DNA of 64,000 nt, taken from positions 186,001 to 250,000 of the forward strand of contig NZ_QAJP01000004.1 of assembly GCF_003852535.1 (NCBI RefSeq). Reading direction: 5' to 3'. The notes beneath the pieces are model-generated. The model searched no databases and was not told the origin of the DNA. It saw only the letters and a list, made by a program, of their open reading frames with translations. The position numbers were made by a program, and so were the translations under genes. This document shows, piece after piece, positions 18,346 through 30,442 of this stretch. Within the stretch, counting starts at the first letter, position 1. Each line of letters opens with the position of its first letter. Source of the stretch: Herminiimonas sp. KBW02. Lineage in GTDB: Bacteria > Pseudomonadota > Gammaproteobacteria > Burkholderiales > Burkholderiaceae_D.

Positions 18346-18374
18346 AAAAAGGAGCGCATTGCGCTCCTTTTTCA
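18346..18374 (+). terminator. Rho-independent terminator after cysB
   Basis: AAAAAGGAGCGC (18346-18357) pairs perfectly with GCGCTCCTTTTT (18361-18372) around a three-base loop. The A/T symmetry means it may also end the convergent minus-strand gene. Confidence 0.85.
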
Positions 18375-18394
18375 TTTCAGGTCTGATCTGTTGA

Positions 18395-19471
18395 TCACGG
18401 CACCAGGTTTTGTTTCGCTGCCTGTTTGGCTTTGATTTCGCTGACTGTCTTGTCGATTACGGTGATGCGATACGCAGTGGCTGGATGAATCGCAGTGTAG
18501 CTATTGCTTACGCTGGCTGGATATTGGGTTGCCAGGCGTTGCCAGAAGCTGCTGACGCCATCAATGTTGTAGCCGCCACGTACCAGCATATAGAGCGCCA
18601 GGCGATCCGCTGCGGCATCGGTTTCTTGCGGTACTGCCTTGATACCACCGCTGCCACCGAGTGGGCCTGCGTCCGGTGTGATGCGGATCATGTTATCGAT
18701 GACGCCGCCTACAGTCGCGCTCATTCTTTGCTGTGCCGGATGACCCAGCGCGTTATGTGCGAGTTCTTTCGCCAGTACGTACGCGACTTCATTGTCGTTG
18801 CGTGCAAAGTTCAGCATGCCGCGTGTAACCAGTACACGGCGACCGTCGGCGTAGGCACTGACGTTGTCGGTGTTGCCCAGCTCGATGCCAAAGCCGCAGG
18901 CGCGGGTCAGCGGTACGGTGACGGCAACGTTGCTGCCGTTACGGATCAGGCCGAGTTTGACGTTGGAGACCGAGTTGACCAATGGGCCGAGCACCGCAGC
19001 CGCCTGACGTTCTGCGTTCGGTCCTTGCGGCATCGGTTTGTCCTGCACTGTCGTCAGGATGTCGCCGCGTTTGACGCCGGCACGTGCGGCGCCGCTATTG
19101 TTCAGGACGCCAGTGACTTGCAGGCGTTCATCGAAGCCCAGCGATTGCGCTGCCTCGACATAATCTTCCGAGAATGAATACTTGGTCTTGGCGCTAAAGC
19201 CGATCAGATTGCGCGCATTGCCTTTGCACAACGGCGCATTGTTGACCAGCAGCGGAGCTGCCAGGCGATACAGGCGATCCTGTTGGGCGGTGACGCTGCG
19301 CAGCGCTTGCTTTTGCGCTGATTCGGTCACCGGAGCCGGTGCTACCGGGCCGGGACGGGGAGTAGGAGTGTCGAGCGATACAGTGCTGCAACCGGCCAGC
19401 AATAAAGCGAGAGGGAATAAGGCAGTGGTGGCCTTCGTTTTACTTAGTACGGGTTGCAGCAGGGCATGCAT
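18395..19471 (-). CDS. M48-like lipoprotein with PDZ domain and altered zinc motif
   Basis: 358 residues with an AGGAG ribosome site. A lipoprotein signal (LALLLAGC, Cys28) is followed by a Pro-rich linker, a PDZ-like region about 115-190 (GVLNNSGAARAGVKRGDIL), and an M48-type peptidase region from about 205. The expected HExxH reads KELAH: Lys235 stands where the first zinc-binding His should be (codon AAA), while E236, H239 and the downstream Glu/Asp of ETDAAADR remain. Without that His the protein is probably not an active metalloprotease of the usual kind; it may act as a binding or chaperone-like protein. The gene is complete and not otherwise decayed. Confidence 0.8.
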   Translation of the reverse strand: MHALLQPVLSKTKATTALFPLALLLAGCSTVSLDTPTPRPGPVAPAPVTESAQKQALRSVTAQQDRLYRLAAPLLVNNAPLCKGNARNLIGFSAKTKYSFSEDYVEAAQSLGFDERLQVTGVLNNSGAARAGVKRGDILTTVQDKPMPQGPNAERQAAAVLGPLVNSVSNVKLGLIRNGSNVAVTVPLTRACGFGIELGNTDNVSAYADGRRVLVTRGMLNFARNDNEVAYVLAKELAHNALGHPAQQRMSATVGGVIDNMIRITPDAGPLGGSGGIKAVPQETDAAADRLALYMLVRGGYNIDGVSSFWQRLATQYPASVSNSYTAIHPATAYRITVIDKTVSEIKAKQAAKQNLVP

Positions 19472-19486
19472 AAAATTCTCCTAGAT

Positions 19487-19936
19487 TCAGTGTTTCCCGG
19501 TGCTGCCGAAGCCGCCAATACCGCGTTCGCTTGTATCAAATTCGTCAACTACATTGAAGCCGACTTGCAGGACCGGAACGATGACCAATTGCGCCAGGCG
19601 TTCCATAGGATTGAGCGTAAATTCTGTCTGACCGCGATTCCATGTCGACACCATCAATTGGCCCTGGTAATCGGAGTCGATCAGGCCCACCAAGTTCCCC
19701 AGTACGATGCCATGTTTATGACCCATGCCGCTGCGTGGCAGGATCATCGCTGCATAACCCGGATCCGCCAGATGGATCGCCAGGCCGGTCGGTACCAGAT
19801 GGGTTTCGCCCGGTTTGATGACGATAGGTGCATCGAGGCAAGCACGTAAATCCAGACCAGCACTGCCGGGTGTGGCGTAGGCAGGCAGTTGTTCTTGCAT
19901 GCGCGGATCAAGGATTTTTACTTCGATAGTCTTCAT
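19487..19936 (-). CDS. dut: dUTP diphosphatase (dUTPase)
   Basis: 149 residues, normal for trimeric dUTPases. It hydrolyses dUTP to dUMP, keeping uracil out of DNA. All five motifs are seen: [39 protein letters not shown] and the C-terminal [10 protein letters not shown]. The start MKTIEVKI at 19936 is chosen; the open frame extends further upstream into coaBC but lacks family similarity. The gene lies 31 bases after coaBC, the classical coaBC-dut order. Confidence 0.96.
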   Translation of the reverse strand: MKTIEVKILDPRMQEQLPAYATPGSAGLDLRACLDAPIVIKPGETHLVPTGLAIHLADPGYAAMILPRSGMGHKHGIVLGNLVGLIDSDYQGQLMVSTWNRGQTEFTLNPMERLAQLVIVPVLQVGFNVVDEFDTSERGIGGFGSTGKH

Positions 19937-19967
19937 GGGCTGGAGGAAAGTTAAATAGTAATTCGGA

Positions 19968-21161
19968 TTACGGCAGGCGCTGCGCGATTTCATGCACCAG
20001 CTGGCGTGCCAGCTTCTGCTTGTCGGCCAGTGGCAAGGCAGTATGACCTTTATCGTCGAACAGCACGAGTTCGTTCTGGTCCTGGCCGAAAGTCTGGTGG
20101 CCAATGTTGCCTACCAGCAGCGGGATATTCTTTTTCTTGCGCTTGGCTTCGCCGTATTCGAGCAGGTTTTCCGACTCGGCGGCAAAGCCGACGCAGTACG
20201 GTGCCTTGGGCAGTGCAGCAACTGCCGCCAGGATGTCGGTGTTTTGTTCAAACGCGAGCGACGGTGCATCACCGGCTGCATTCTTTTTCAGTTTCTGGGC
20301 ACTGACATTCGCCACGCGCCAGTCAGCCACGGCGGCGACGGCGATGAAGACATGTTGGGAGCTGATGCGCGACATGACGACATCATGCATTTGCTGTGCA
20401 GTCTGTACGTTGATGCGGTGCACGCCATACGGTGTTGTCAGTGCAGTCGGGCCGGACACCAGCGTAACGTCGGCACCGGCTTCACGTGCAGCGCGTGCGA
20501 TGGCATAGCCCATTTTGCCGGACGAGAGGTTGGTGATGCCGCGTACCGGATCTATCGGTTCAAAGGTCGGACCAGCGGTGATCAGCACGCTTTTGCCTAC
20601 CAGCAGGTTGGGCTGGAAGGTGGCAATGATTTCTTCCAGCAATTGTTCCGGTTCCAGCATGCGTCCCATACCGGTTTCGCCGCAAGCCTGTGCGCCGGCA
20701 TCAGGGCCGAGTACTGCGATGCGGTCTGCCTTTAATTGCGCGACATTGCGGCGGGTTGCCGGGTTTTGCCACATCTCTACATTCATCGCCGGTGCGACCA
20801 GCAGCGGCACGGTGTCAGGACGGGCGACGCATAGTGTGGAGAGCAGGTCATCGCAGGCGCCATGCGCGAGCTTGAAGATGAAGTCAGCAGAGCAGGGCGC
20901 GATCACGATGGCGTCGGCATCGCGCGTCAGGTCGATGTGCGGCATGTTGTTGGCAACGCGCGCATCCCACTGATCGGTGACGACCGGATGGCCGGACAGT
21001 GCTTGCATCGTGACTGGCGTGATGAAATGGGTGGCGGCATCGGTCATGACGACTTGTACCTGTGCGCCAGCCTTGCCGAGCGCCCGTGTCAGTTCCGCTG
21101 CTTTATAGCAGGCAACGCCACCAGTTAATCCCAGTACGATTTTTTTACCGGCAAGATCCAT
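19968..21161 (-). CDS. coaBC: Bifunctional phosphopantothenoylcysteine decarboxylase / phosphopantothenate-cysteine ligase
   Basis: 397-residue coenzyme A biosynthesis enzyme. N-terminal CoaC flavoprotein half: [15 protein letters not shown], the PAMNVEMW motif and [14 protein letters not shown]-terminal CoaB half: [27 protein letters not shown] and the VAAVADWR segment. AGGAG precedes the ATG at 21161. Confidence 0.96.
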   Translation of the reverse strand: MDLAGKKIVLGLTGGVACYKAAELTRALGKAGAQVQVVMTDAATHFITPVTMQALSGHPVVTDQWDARVANNMPHIDLTRDADAIVIAPCSADFIFKLAHGACDDLLSTLCVARPDTVPLLVAPAMNVEMWQNPATRRNVAQLKADRIAVLGPDAGAQACGETGMGRMLEPEQLLEEIIATFQPNLLVGKSVLITAGPTFEPIDPVRGITNLSSGKMGYAIARAAREAGADVTLVSGPTALTTPYGVHRINVQTAQQMHDVVMSRISSQHVFIAVAAVADWRVANVSAQKLKKNAAGDAPSLAFEQNTDILAAVAALPKAPYCVGFAAESENLLEYGEAKRKKKNIPLLVGNIGHQTFGQDQNELVLFDDKGHTALPLADKQKLARQLVHEIAQRLP

Positions 21162-21237
21162 AAAGGACTCCTGAAAGATGTGCGGGCTAGTGTATCAGCT
21201 TACGGTTGTGAATCTGTAGATCCGCTGGAGATGCTGA

Positions 21238-21738
21238 CTACTTTCCGACACGCCTTAATTCATCGTAGATAAACAATACTGCGCCTATGCAAATCGCGCT
21301 GTCGGCGATGTTGAAAGCAGGCCAGTGCCAGCCGCCGACATGGACGTCGAGGAAGTCGATGACGTGGCCGTACAGTACGCGGTCTATGACATTGCCTACT
21401 GCACCGCCGAGTATGAGTGCCAGCGCCCAGCAAAACAGGCGTTGACCAGCGTGTTTTTTCAGCAGGTAGACGATGAAGATGGCGGCGCCTATCCCCATGA
21501 TCGTAAAGAAGTAACGCTGCCAGCCGGTCTCCGACGCGAGGAAGCTGAACGCTGCGCCCTTGTTATAGACCAGTACCAGGTTGAAGAAGGAAGTTACCGC
21601 GTGCGATTCGCCGTAGACGAAGAGGCGGGTGATAGTGATTTTGGTGATTTGATCGAGCAGGATGAGGATGGCGGCGATGCCTAGCCATGGAACCATGCTG
21701 CTGGAAGATGAAAAATATCGTTTGTTAGAAGAAGCCAT
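21238..21738 (-). CDS. lspA: Lipoprotein signal peptidase II
   Basis: Inner-membrane aspartyl protease that removes lipoprotein signal peptides. 166 residues with four membrane segments. Catalytic aspartates lie in [15 protein letters not shown] and FNIADSAI. The ATG at 21738 has a weak ribosome site; an in-frame ATG at 21696 would remove the first 14 Ser-rich residues. It follows ileS in the conserved ribF-ileS-lspA order. Confidence 0.95.
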   Translation of the reverse strand: MASSNKRYFSSSSSMVPWLGIAAILILLDQITKITITRLFVYGESHAVTSFFNLVLVYNKGAAFSFLASETGWQRYFFTIMGIGAAIFIVYLLKKHAGQRLFCWALALILGGAVGNVIDRVLYGHVIDFLDVHVGGWHWPAFNIADSAICIGAVLFIYDELRRVGK

Positions 21739-21825
21739 CGCTATCTTTGCCCGTAAATGTCATGGAAATCACTCCGGCCGGAGCCGGAGCGAAGTGTGGC
21801 GCAATGATGCCGTGTTACGCAAGTC

Positions 21826-24702
21826 TTATGCAAAACGACGTGCTTCGCCTTTGCCGAACAGATTGGCAACGCAGCGGCCGCACAGACCTTCATGTTCTGC
21901 ATGGCTGCCGACGTCGGCGCGATAGTGCCAGCAACGTTCGCACTTCTGCGCTGCCGATGGTGTGACTGCCACGCTTTCTTCTTCTGCCGTGGCGACTTTG
22001 CTGACGCTGGCTTGTGAAGTGATGAGTACGAATTTCAGATCATCCTCAAGGCTGGCCAGTGCATCGAACTTGTCGCCGCTGGCTTGCAATGCTACTTCCG
22101 CTTGCAGCGAAGAACCGATGCTGCCTGCCACGCGTACTTCTTCCAGTTGCTTGGTGACGTTGTTGCGCACTTCGCGCAGCAGCGCGTACTTGCTCAGCAG
22201 GGCAGCACCGTCCGCCACTTCCGGCAATTGATAGTAGGTGTGCGTGAAGATGGTGCCGTCTGCATTCATTTCCGGGCTGGCAAATACTGCCCACGCTTCT
22301 TCTGCAGTGAACGACAACATCGGTGCCATCAGGCGCAGCAGGGAGTGCGTCAGGTGCCAGATCGCGCTTTGTGCAGAACGACGTGCATGTGAGGTCACGC
22401 CACTGGTATAGAGACGATCTTTCAGGATGTCGAGGTAGAAGCCGCCCAGGTCTTCCGAGCAGTACATCTGCAGTTTCGACACGACCGGATGGAATTCATA
22501 AACCTGGTAATGCGCCTGGATTTCCGCTTGCAGCGCGTTCATTTGCGCTATCGCATAGCGATCGATTTCGAGCATGTCGGCGACCGGTACCAGGTCTTTG
22601 GCTGCGTCGAAGTCCGAAGTATTCGACAGCAGGAAGCGCACGGTATTGCGGATACGGCGATAACTTTCGGTCACGCGCTTGAGGATCTCATCCGAAATCG
22701 ACAGTTCGCCGGAGTAATCGGTGGAGGCGATCCACAAACGCAGGATGTCGGCGCCCAGGGTGTCCGAAATCTTTTGTGGTGCCAGCGTATTGCCGAGCGA
22801 CTTCGACATTTTCTTGCCTTCGCCATCGACCGTGAAGCCGTGTGTCAGCAATGCCTTGTAGGGTGCGCGACCATTCATCATCGACGAAGTCAGCAGCGAC
22901 GAGTGGAACCAGCCGCGATGCTGATCCGAACCTTCGAGGTAGAGATCAGCCGGGAAGGCCAGTTCTTCCTTGTGCGAACCGCGCAAGACGGTCTGATGGG
23001 TACAACCCGAATCAAACCAGACGTCCAGCGTGTCTTTGTTCTTCAGGTACATATCGGCATCGGCACCGAGCAATTCTTTCGGGTCCAGTGTCAGCCATGC
23101 TTCTATGCCGTCTTTTTCCACGCGTTGTGCGATCTGTTCCAGCAACTCAGGAGTACGTGGATGCAGGTCGCCGCTTTCCTTGTGGACAAAGAACGCCATC
23201 GGTACACCCCACTGGCGCTGGCGCGACAGCGTCCAGTCCGGACGATTCGCGATCATGCCGTGCAGGCGTGCCTTGCCCCAGCTCGGGAAGAATTCGGTTT
23301 CTTCGATTGCCTGCAATGCAGTTTCACGCAGGGTCGCGCCCTGATTCTTCGGCATCACATCCATACCGGCAAACCACTGCGAAGTGGCGCGGTAGATGAT
23401 AGGTGTCTTATGGCGCCAGCAATGCATATAGCTGTGGTCGAACATCACCAGCTTGAACAGCGAGCCGACTTCATCCAGCTTCGCGCAGATCGGTTTCGAT
23501 GCTTCCCAGATGGTCAGGCCGCCGAACAAAGGCAACCACGATGCGTATTTGCCGTCGCCCATGACCGGCGCGATGATTTCATCGTCGCGCATGCCATGTG
23601 ATTTGCAGGAAATAAAATCTTCGATACCGTAGGCAGGTGCCGAGTGCACGATGCCGGTGCCGCTGTCAGCGGTGACATAGGTACCGGTGTAGATAGGCGA
23701 CAAACGGTTGTAACCAGGATCAACATCTGCAAACGGATGCTTGAATTTGATCATGGCCAGCGCTTCGCCGACGCAGGTTGCGATGACGGTACCGGTCAGG
23801 CCGTAACGTTGCAGTGTGGCCTCCACCAGATCGGCGGCGAGGATCACGAGGATGGTTTCGCCATTGCGTTCGGTTTGCACCAGCGCGTAGGTGAATTCAG
23901 GATGAACGTTCAACGCCTGGTTGGCCGGGATGGTCCACGGGGTGGTGGTCCAGATGATGGCGTAACCTTTGTTGGTTGGCAGCTTGGCCAGTCCAAATGC
24001 TTTCGCTACTTTTTCCGGTTCGGCAAACGGGAAGCCGACGTCGATGGCCGGGTCGCGCTTGTCCTGATATTCGACTTCTGCTTCAGCCAGCGCCGAGCCG
24101 CAATCGAAACACCAGTTGACTGGTTTCAGGCCGCGATAGACGTAACCTTTTTCCAGCAGGCTGCCGAGTGCGCGCAGTTCATCAGCTTCATTGCCGAAGT
24201 CCATGGTCTTGTATGGCTTGTCCCATTGACCGAGGACGCCAAGACGGATGAAGTCTTTCTTTTGGCGCTCGACTTGTTCATTCGCATAAGTACGGGCCTT
24301 GGACAAGACTTCAGCAGTCGGCAGGTTTTTGCCGAATTGTTTTTCGATCTGGATTTCGATCGGCATGCCGTGGCAATCCCAGCCTGGTACATACGGTGCG
24401 TCAAAGCCGGCGAACTGGCGCGTCTTGACGATCATGTCTTTCAGGATTTTGTTGACGGCGTGTCCGAGGTGAATATCGCCATTCGCATACGGTGGGCCGT
24501 CGTGCAGAATGAATTTCGGGCGGCCTTTGGAAGCCTTGCGAATTTTTTCGTAAACCTTTTGCTCTTGCCATTGCTTGACCCATTGCGGTTCGCGTTTGGC
24601 GAGGTCACCGCGCATAGGGAATGGGGTGTCGGTCATATTGACCGGGTATTTACTTTGCGGTTTTGCTGCCGGCTTGCCAGGTTTGTTTTGATTGTCGGAC
24701 AT
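21826..24702 (-). CDS. ileS: Isoleucyl-tRNA synthetase
   Basis: 958-residue class I synthetase charging tRNA-Ile. HIGH motif as HLGH ([10 protein letters not shown]), KMSKS intact ([10 protein letters not shown]), editing domain with [14 protein letters not shown], and a C-terminal zinc site CERCWHYR...CGRC. Length is normal for the bacterial form. It lies 58 bases after ribF. Confidence 0.97.
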   Translation of the reverse strand: MSDNQNKPGKPAAKPQSKYPVNMTDTPFPMRGDLAKREPQWVKQWQEQKVYEKIRKASKGRPKFILHDGPPYANGDIHLGHAVNKILKDMIVKTRQFAGFDAPYVPGWDCHGMPIEIQIEKQFGKNLPTAEVLSKARTYANEQVERQKKDFIRLGVLGQWDKPYKTMDFGNEADELRALGSLLEKGYVYRGLKPVNWCFDCGSALAEAEVEYQDKRDPAIDVGFPFAEPEKVAKAFGLAKLPTNKGYAIIWTTTPWTIPANQALNVHPEFTYALVQTERNGETILVILAADLVEATLQRYGLTGTVIATCVGEALAMIKFKHPFADVDPGYNRLSPIYTGTYVTADSGTGIVHSAPAYGIEDFISCKSHGMRDDEIIAPVMGDGKYASWLPLFGGLTIWEASKPICAKLDEVGSLFKLVMFDHSYMHCWRHKTPIIYRATSQWFAGMDVMPKNQGATLRETALQAIEETEFFPSWGKARLHGMIANRPDWTLSRQRQWGVPMAFFVHKESGDLHPRTPELLEQIAQRVEKDGIEAWLTLDPKELLGADADMYLKNKDTLDVWFDSGCTHQTVLRGSHKEELAFPADLYLEGSDQHRGWFHSSLLTSSMMNGRAPYKALLTHGFTVDGEGKKMSKSLGNTLAPQKISDTLGADILRLWIASTDYSGELSISDEILKRVTESYRRIRNTVRFLLSNTSDFDAAKDLVPVADMLEIDRYAIAQMNALQAEIQAHYQVYEFHPVVSKLQMYCSEDLGGFYLDILKDRLYTSGVTSHARRSAQSAIWHLTHSLLRLMAPMLSFTAEEAWAVFASPEMNADGTIFTHTYYQLPEVADGAALLSKYALLREVRNNVTKQLEEVRVAGSIGSSLQAEVALQASGDKFDALASLEDDLKFVLITSQASVSKVATAEEESVAVTPSAAQKCERCWHYRADVGSHAEHEGLCGRCVANLFGKGEARRFA

Positions 24703-24760
24703 AATATTTTTTCGAGGGTGATCGGTGTAACAACGGTCGTGATACTTCAGCGAGTCATCG

Positions 24761-25741
24761 TCAAATTCGGTCGGTCGCGGAAGTGGCCGCGTCGGTCAGT
24801 TGCTTGAAATAGGCGCGTGCTTCCACAGCGTCGCGGTTGATCGCGGCGGTCAGCGTGGGCAGGTCTATGTATTTCTCTTCATCGCGCAGTTTCTTGAGGA
24901 ATTCCACACGGATCAAACGGCCATAGCATTGCTGCTCGTAGTCGAACAAATGCGTCTCCAGCAGCACGCGGCCGCTGTCGTCTACCGTTGGACGTACGCC
25001 TATGCTGGCCACGCCGGGCAAGGGATGGTCGTCGAGGCCATGCACTTGCACTATATATATGCCGGACACGGCAGGGTGTTTGTGCGCGACGCGTACATTC
25101 AGCGTCGGGAAGCCGATGGTGCGACCCAGCTTCTTGCCATGGATGACATGGCCGGACATCGCATACGGATGGCCGAGCAATTCTTCGGCATGGGCAAAGT
25201 CGCCTTGCAGCAAGGCTTCCCGTACTGCCGACGACGAGATGCGGGTGCCAGTGCTGCTGGTCACAGTCGGTTGCGATTCGACATGGAAGCCGTATTGCTT
25301 GCCTGCTTCGATCAGGGTCGCGACATTGCCTGCGCGTTTGGCACCGTAGCAAAAGTCATCGCCGACGATCAGCCATTTGACGTGCAAGCCTTGCACCAGG
25401 ATTTTTTCCACGAATTCCTGTGGCGACAAGGAGGCGAAGTGGGCATTGAAGTGTTCGACAATGACGCGATCGACGCCTGCTTTGGCCAGCGATTGCAATT
25501 TGTCGCGCAGGCTGGCGATGCGGGTAGGAGCCTTGGAAGGATCACCGGCACGCGCGGCAAAGAATTCACGCGGATGCGGCTCGAACGTCATGACCGCCGA
25601 TTCCAGCCCCATTTTTGACGCGACTTCGCGCAGGCGCCCCAGCAGGGCCTGATGCCCGCGATGCACACCGTCGAAATTGCCTATCGCCAGCGCGCAGGGC
25701 GCACGGGATGCAGCATTGGGAAGTCCGCGAAATACCTTCAT
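24761..25741 (-). CDS. ribF: Bifunctional riboflavin kinase / FAD synthetase
   Basis: 326 residues making FMN and FAD. N-terminal FAD synthetase domain ([18 protein letters not shown]) and C-terminal riboflavin kinase domain ([27 protein letters not shown]). First gene of the ribF-ileS-lspA set. Confidence 0.96.
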   Translation of the reverse strand: MKVFRGLPNAASRAPCALAIGNFDGVHRGHQALLGRLREVASKMGLESAVMTFEPHPREFFAARAGDPSKAPTRIASLRDKLQSLAKAGVDRVIVEHFNAHFASLSPQEFVEKILVQGLHVKWLIVGDDFCYGAKRAGNVATLIEAGKQYGFHVESQPTVTSSTGTRISSSAVREALLQGDFAHAEELLGHPYAMSGHVIHGKKLGRTIGFPTLNVRVAHKHPAVSGIYIVQVHGLDDHPLPGVASIGVRPTVDDSGRVLLETHLFDYEQQCYGRLIRVEFLKKLRDEEKYIDLPTLTAAINRDAVEARAYFKQLTDAATSATDRI

Positions 25742-25850
25742 GTAATGAGTGAGTGAAACTGTCGCAAAACCTTGAATTATAAATGCTTTCGTCAGGTTTC
25801 CCTGCGACTAAGATGGCAGAAGGGGACAAACCGGCCTGTGATTAGCTGAT

Positions 25851-25876
25851 TTTCCGCATAAGGCGGCGTGCGGAAA
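25851..25876 (-). terminator. Hairpin downstream of rsmE
   Basis: TTTCCGCA (25851-25858) and TGCGGAAA (25869-25876) form a perfect 8-bp stem just after the rsmE stop. No T-run follows on the minus strand, so it may be an mRNA-end structure rather than a classical terminator. Confidence 0.4.
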
Positions 25877-25882
25877 CGCCTG

Positions 25883-26608
25883 TTACATCTCGCCCCAGAC
25901 CGCATTCAGCGCGGCCAGCGCCGACAATCCGGCGGTTTCGGTACGCAGTACGCGTGGCCCCATTGCCAGCATTAATACGCCTTGTGCCAGCGCCAGGTCT
26001 TCTTCCTTGTCAGTAAAGCCACCTTCCGGGCCTATCATGATCGCTACCGATTGCGGCGGGTGATGACGCGCCCAGTCGGACAATGACTGCTCGGCACGCG
26101 GGCTGAGCATGATGCGTTTATGTAAATCCTGTTGCTGCACCCACTGATTGAAATCGACTGGCTCGGCCAGCGCCGCCAGGCGATTGCGTCCGCTTTGTTC
26201 GGAGGCGGCGACGATGACGCCTTGCCAATGCTGCATTTTTTTGGCGGCGCGTTCGGCGGACAGCCGCACCACGCAGCGTTGTGCGGCCAGCGGCTGGATC
26301 GCATGGGCGCCGAGTTCGACCGCTTTTTCGATGATCCAGTCCATTTTGGAGGCTTCGGGCAGTGCCTGCGCCACGGTCACCGCGTACGGCAGCTCGACCT
26401 CACGCGGTTCAAACAGTTTGATTTCAGCTGTCACCCGTTTCTTTTCTATGGTGGTGATGGTGGCGGTGTATTCGCCGCCTTCGCCATTAAAGAGGGTGAT
26501 ATGGTCGCCGCTACTGAGGCGCACCACCTGGATATGGTGGGCGACATGCTCGGGCAAGGTGATTACCGCGCCGATGGCGAGCGGCTGCGGGCAATAAAAA
26601 CGAGGCAT
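25883..26608 (-). CDS. rsmE: 16S rRNA (uracil-1498-N3) methyltransferase
   Basis: 241 residues, SPOUT-fold methyltransferase acting on the 30S subunit. N-terminal PUA-like domain (PRFYCPQPL, HHIQVVRL) and the SAM knot motifs IGPEGGFTDKE and LGPRVLRTETA-like (MGPRVLRTETAGL). The start MPRFY at 26608 fits the family; the frame stays open upstream to 26665. Divergent from tkt. Confidence 0.94.
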   Translation of the reverse strand: MPRFYCPQPLAIGAVITLPEHVAHHIQVVRLSSGDHITLFNGEGGEYTATITTIEKKRVTAEIKLFEPREVELPYAVTVAQALPEASKMDWIIEKAVELGAHAIQPLAAQRCVVRLSAERAAKKMQHWQGVIVAASEQSGRNRLAALAEPVDFNQWVQQQDLHKRIMLSPRAEQSLSDWARHHPPQSVAIMIGPEGGFTDKEEDLALAQGVLMLAMGPRVLRTETAGLSALAALNAVWGEM

Positions 26609-26834
26609 CTGTGATCCGTTGCTTGTCTTTTCGACATGGTTTTGCGAGGCTGGCGGGCGTCGCAATAATTAAATTAGGTGAAACTTTGGCATCAGGCCGG
26701 AATTCGATTTTAGTCTGAGCGCGCCACTCTGGTAAAATATGCGGCTTCGCAGCAATGCATTTTAAATTTGCTTGCAGCAGTACTTGTTCCGGATTTGATT
26801 CTATTCCATTCGACTCGCCATCTACACAAATCAC

Positions 26835-28829
26835 ATGACTTCCACGCTCCCGACTACCAAAATGGCCAACGCAATCCGTGCGCTGGCAATGGATGCAGTA
26901 CAAAAGGCCAATTCCGGTCACCCCGGTATGCCTATGGGGATGGCAGATATTGCCGTCGCTTTGTGGGCTAATCATTATTCGCACAATCCGGCCAATCCTA
27001 AATGGGTTAACCGTGATCGCTTTGTGTTGTCGAACGGTCATGGCTCGATGTTGCACTACGCTTTGTTGCACCTGACCGGTTACGACCTGTCTATGGATGA
27101 AATCCGCAACTTCCGTCAATTGCACTCGAAAACCCCGGGACACCCTGAGGTAGATATCACCCCAGGTATCGAAACCACCACCGGCCCACTGGGTCAGGGC
27201 ATCACCAACGCCGTTGGTATGGCATTGGCAGAAAAACTGCTCGCGGCTGAATTCAATCGCCCGGGTTTTGATGTCGTTAACCACCACACCTATGTTTTCC
27301 TCGGCGACGGTTGCCTGATGGAAGGCATTTCGCACGAAGCATGCTCGCTGGCCGGCACCTTGCGCCTGTCCAAGCTGATCGCTTTGTATGACGACAACGG
27401 CATCTCGATCGACGGCCATGTCGAAGGCTGGTTCACCGACGATACCCCTAAACGTTTTGAGTCCTACGGCTGGAACGTCATCCGCGCAGTAGACGGCCAC
27501 GACGTCAATGCAGTCGATGCCGCGATCAAGCAAGCCAAAGTATCCGACAAACCAACCCTGATCTGCTGCCGTACCGTGATTGGTAAAGGTTCGCCGAACA
27601 TGGAAGGCACCCACAATGTGCACGGCGCAGCGCTGGGCGACAAGGAAATCGCAGCAACCCGCGAAGCGATGGGCTGGACCTATGCACCGTTCGACGTGCC
27701 TGCAGATGTCTATGCAGCATGGGATGCAAAAGAAAAAGGCCAGGCACTGGAATCCAACTGGGATACCTTGCTGAAATCGTATAGCGAAAAATTCCCGCAA
27801 GAAGCAGCTGAGCTGGCACGTCGCATGGCCGGTGAATTGCCGGGCGACCTGAACAAGGCCGTTGATGCATACATCGCAGCATGCGTAGAGAAAAAAGAAA
27901 CCATCGCGACTCGTAAAGCGAGCCAGAACGCGATCCAGGCACTGGCACCGGTATTGCCGGAATTCCTCGGCGGTTCGGCTGATCTGACCGGTTCCAACCT
28001 GACCAACTGGAAAGAATGCGTAGCAGTTCGCGCTGACCAGGCTGGTAACCACATCAACTACGGTGTGCGCGAATTCGGTATGAGCGCGATCATGAACGGT
28101 ATCGCCCTGCACGGCGGTTACATTCCGTTCGGCGCAACCTTCCTGACCTTCTCTGATTACAGCCGTAACGCATTGCGCATGGCTGCCTTGATGAAGCTGC
28201 GCTCCATCTTCGTCTTCACACACGATTCTATCGGCCTGGGCGAAGATGGCCCGACCCATCAATCGATAGAACACGTTTCCAGCCTGCGCCTGATCCCTAA
28301 CCTGGACAACTGGCGTCCATGCGACACCGTCGAATCCGCGGTGGCATGGGAGCAAGCGGTTAAACGCAAAGACGGCCCAAGCACGCTGATCTTCTCGCGC
28401 CAAAACCTGCCATTCCAGGAGCGCACCGCAGAACAAATCGCCGACATCAAACGCGGTGGTTATGTCTTGCGTGACGCACCGAATGCGAAAGCTATCCTGA
28501 TCGCAACCGGTTCCGAAATCGAATTGGCGACCAAGTCGGCAGATGAGTTGGCCAAGCACGGCGTGGCAGTGCGCATCGTTTCGATGCCATCGACCGACGT
28601 CTTCGACCGCCAGGAAGCAGCATACAAAGCCAGCGTCCTGACCAAAGGCGTGCCACGCGTTGCAATCGAAGCTGGCGTGACCAGCTTCTGGTACAAATAT
28701 GTAGGCCTCGAAGGTGGCGTCATCGGTATTGATACCTTTGGCGAATCGGCTCCGGCTGGCGTGCTGTTCAAGCACTTCGGCTTCACCGTCGAGAACGTCA
28801 TCGCTGCAGTCAAAAAGACACTGGCGTGA
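26835..28829 (+). CDS. tkt: Transketolase
   Basis: 664-residue thiamine-diphosphate enzyme of the pentose phosphate and Calvin pathways. N-terminal substrate and ThDP residues ([31 protein letters not shown]), GDG motif ([10 protein letters not shown]) with the Mg2+-binding Asn, and the C-terminal [19 protein letters not shown] and [16 protein letters not shown] segments. It overlaps the next gene (GTGA) and gapA follows, a carbon-metabolism cluster. Confidence 0.97.
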   Translation: MTSTLPTTKMANAIRALAMDAVQKANSGHPGMPMGMADIAVALWANHYSHNPANPKWVNRDRFVLSNGHGSMLHYALLHLTGYDLSMDEIRNFRQLHSKTPGHPEVDITPGIETTTGPLGQGITNAVGMALAEKLLAAEFNRPGFDVVNHHTYVFLGDGCLMEGISHEACSLAGTLRLSKLIALYDDNGISIDGHVEGWFTDDTPKRFESYGWNVIRAVDGHDVNAVDAAIKQAKVSDKPTLICCRTVIGKGSPNMEGTHNVHGAALGDKEIAATREAMGWTYAPFDVPADVYAAWDAKEKGQALESNWDTLLKSYSEKFPQEAAELARRMAGELPGDLNKAVDAYIAACVEKKETIATRKASQNAIQALAPVLPEFLGGSADLTGSNLTNWKECVAVRADQAGNHINYGVREFGMSAIMNGIALHGGYIPFGATFLTFSDYSRNALRMAALMKLRSIFVFTHDSIGLGEDGPTHQSIEHVSSLRLIPNLDNWRPCDTVESAVAWEQAVKRKDGPSTLIFSRQNLPFQERTAEQIADIKRGGYVLRDAPNAKAILIATGSEIELATKSADELAKHGVAVRIVSMPSTDVFDRQEAAYKASVLTKGVPRVAIEAGVTSFWYKYVGLEGGVIGIDTFGESAPAGVLFKHFGFTVENVIAAVKKTLA

Positions 28830-29368
28830 CCGAGATCACTTTCCGCCGCGCGACGGCTAACGATGCCGGGGCCATAGCGGCCTTGCGTGTAGAAAGCTGG
28901 CGCACGACTTATCGTGGCGTGATGCCGGATGCCTATCTGGACAGCATGCGCGCGGAAGAAAGTACGGCCATGTGGTCGCAGGTATTGCAGGCCGATTTGC
29001 CGACGATTTCGATCTTCGTGGCGGAAGCAGGAACCGAGCTGGTGGGTTTTGCTGCCGGTATGTTCCTGATGCCGGAAAAGTTTGATATGAATGCCGAACT
29101 GACGGCAATTTATCTCAAGCCTATCGCTCAGCGTGGCGGCGTCGGCCGTCGTTTGCTGTCGCTGATCGCTGAAGCCTTGCAAAAGCAGGGCGCGCATAGC
29201 CTGCTGGTATGGGTGATTGCCGGGAATCAGGGCGCGCGTCAGTTCTACCAGCAACTGGGCGCTGAACTATTGGTCGAACAACCGTTCACATGGGACGGGC
29301 TGGATTTGATGGAAGCCGGTTACGGCTGGCGCGACTTGCCTGCATTGCAGCAGGCGTGCGCCATATAA
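28826..29368 (+). CDS. GNAT-family N-acetyltransferase
   Basis: 180 residues starting with GTG at 28826, overlapping the tkt stop. Acetyl-CoA-binding motif A is seen ([24 protein letters not shown]), followed by motif B ([14 protein letters not shown]). The substrate is unknown. The overlap with tkt means its translation is coupled to that of a highly expressed enzyme. Confidence 0.85.
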   Translation: MTEITFRRATANDAGAIAALRVESWRTTYRGVMPDAYLDSMRAEESTAMWSQVLQADLPTISIFVAEAGTELVGFAAGMFLMPEKFDMNAELTAIYLKPIAQRGGVGRRLLSLIAEALQKQGAHSLLVWVIAGNQGARQFYQQLGAELLVEQPFTWDGLDLMEAGYGWRDLPALQQACAI

Positions 29369-29413
29369 ATACTGAATATTTTTGTTTGCTGTTGATTTTT
29401 TCTGGAGAAAAAG

Positions 29414-30424
29414 ATGACCATCCGCGTTGCAATTAATGGCTACGGCCGTATCGGCCGCAACATCCTTCGCGCACATTACGAAGGCGGCAAAAAGAATGAC
29501 ATTCAAATCGTTGCGATCAATGATCTCGGCGATGCAAAATCGAATGCACATCTGACCCGTTACGACACCGCGCATGGCAAATTCCCAGGCACCGTTGAAG
29601 TAGACGGCGATTACATGGTCGTCAATGGCGATAAAATCCGCGTCTTTGCGCAACGCAATCCGGCTGAAATCGGCTGGGGTGAACTGAACGTAGACGTCGT
29701 GCTGGAATGCACCGGCTTCTTCACCACCAAGGAAAAAGCATCGGCTCACCTGAAAGGCGGCGCCAAGAAAGTCATCATCTCGGCTCCAGGCGGCAAAGAC
29801 GTGGACGCAACCGTGGTCTTCGGCGTCAACAACAATGTGTTGAAATCCACCGATACCGTGATTTCGAACGCATCGTGCACCACCAACTGCCTGGCACCAC
29901 TGGTCAAGCCTTTGAACGACAAAATCGGCCTGGTCAACGGCTTGATGACTACCGTACACGCGTACACCAACGATCAGGTACTGACCGACGTGATGCATGA
30001 AGATCTGCGTCGCGCACGTTCGGCTACCCAGTCTATGATCCCGACCAAAACCGGTGCAGCTGCAGCGGTAGGCCTGGTCTTGCCTGAACTGAACGGCAAA
30101 CTGGACGGTTACGCGATCCGCGTTCCGACCATCAACGTCTCCATCGTGGACTTGTCCTTCATCGCTGCACGCGACACGACCGTTGAAGAAATCAACGCGA
30201 TCATGAAGGAAGCGTCGGAAGGTGCATTGAAAGGTATCCTGACTTACCAGACCGAGCCGCTGGTTTCGGTTGACTTTAACCACAATCCGGCGTCGAGCAA
30301 CTTTGATTCGACTTTGACCAAAGTGTCGGGTCGTCTGGTGAAGGTGTCGTCGTGGTATGACAATGAGTGGGGCTTCTCTAACCGTATGTTGGATACTACG
30401 GTTGCATTGATGACTGCCAAGTAA
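29414..30424 (+). CDS. gapA: Glyceraldehyde-3-phosphate dehydrogenase, type I
   Basis: 336 residues, NAD-dependent glycolytic enzyme. Rossmann start [14 protein letters not shown], catalytic Cys in [13 protein letters not shown], and the C-terminal [12 protein letters not shown]. Ribosome site TGGAGA. The terminator at 30443 ends the tkt-GNAT-gapA run. Confidence 0.97.
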   Translation: MTIRVAINGYGRIGRNILRAHYEGGKKNDIQIVAINDLGDAKSNAHLTRYDTAHGKFPGTVEVDGDYMVVNGDKIRVFAQRNPAEIGWGELNVDVVLECTGFFTTKEKASAHLKGGAKKVIISAPGGKDVDATVVFGVNNNVLKSTDTVISNASCTTNCLAPLVKPLNDKIGLVNGLMTTVHAYTNDQVLTDVMHEDLRRARSATQSMIPTKTGAAAAVGLVLPELNGKLDGYAIRVPTINVSIVDLSFIAARDTTVEEINAIMKEASEGALKGILTYQTEPLVSVDFNHNPASSNFDSTLTKVSGRLVKVSSWYDNEWGFSNRMLDTTVALMTAK

Positions 30425-30442
30425 TTCAGGTTTTGATTTAAT

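Noticed and set aside
26511-28775. 754-codon open frame on the minus strand opposite tkt
   Set aside because: It is a shadow of transketolase: tkt has full motif support on the plus strand, and the antisense translation shows no domain and is rich in Cys, Phe and Val as expected from reverse reading.
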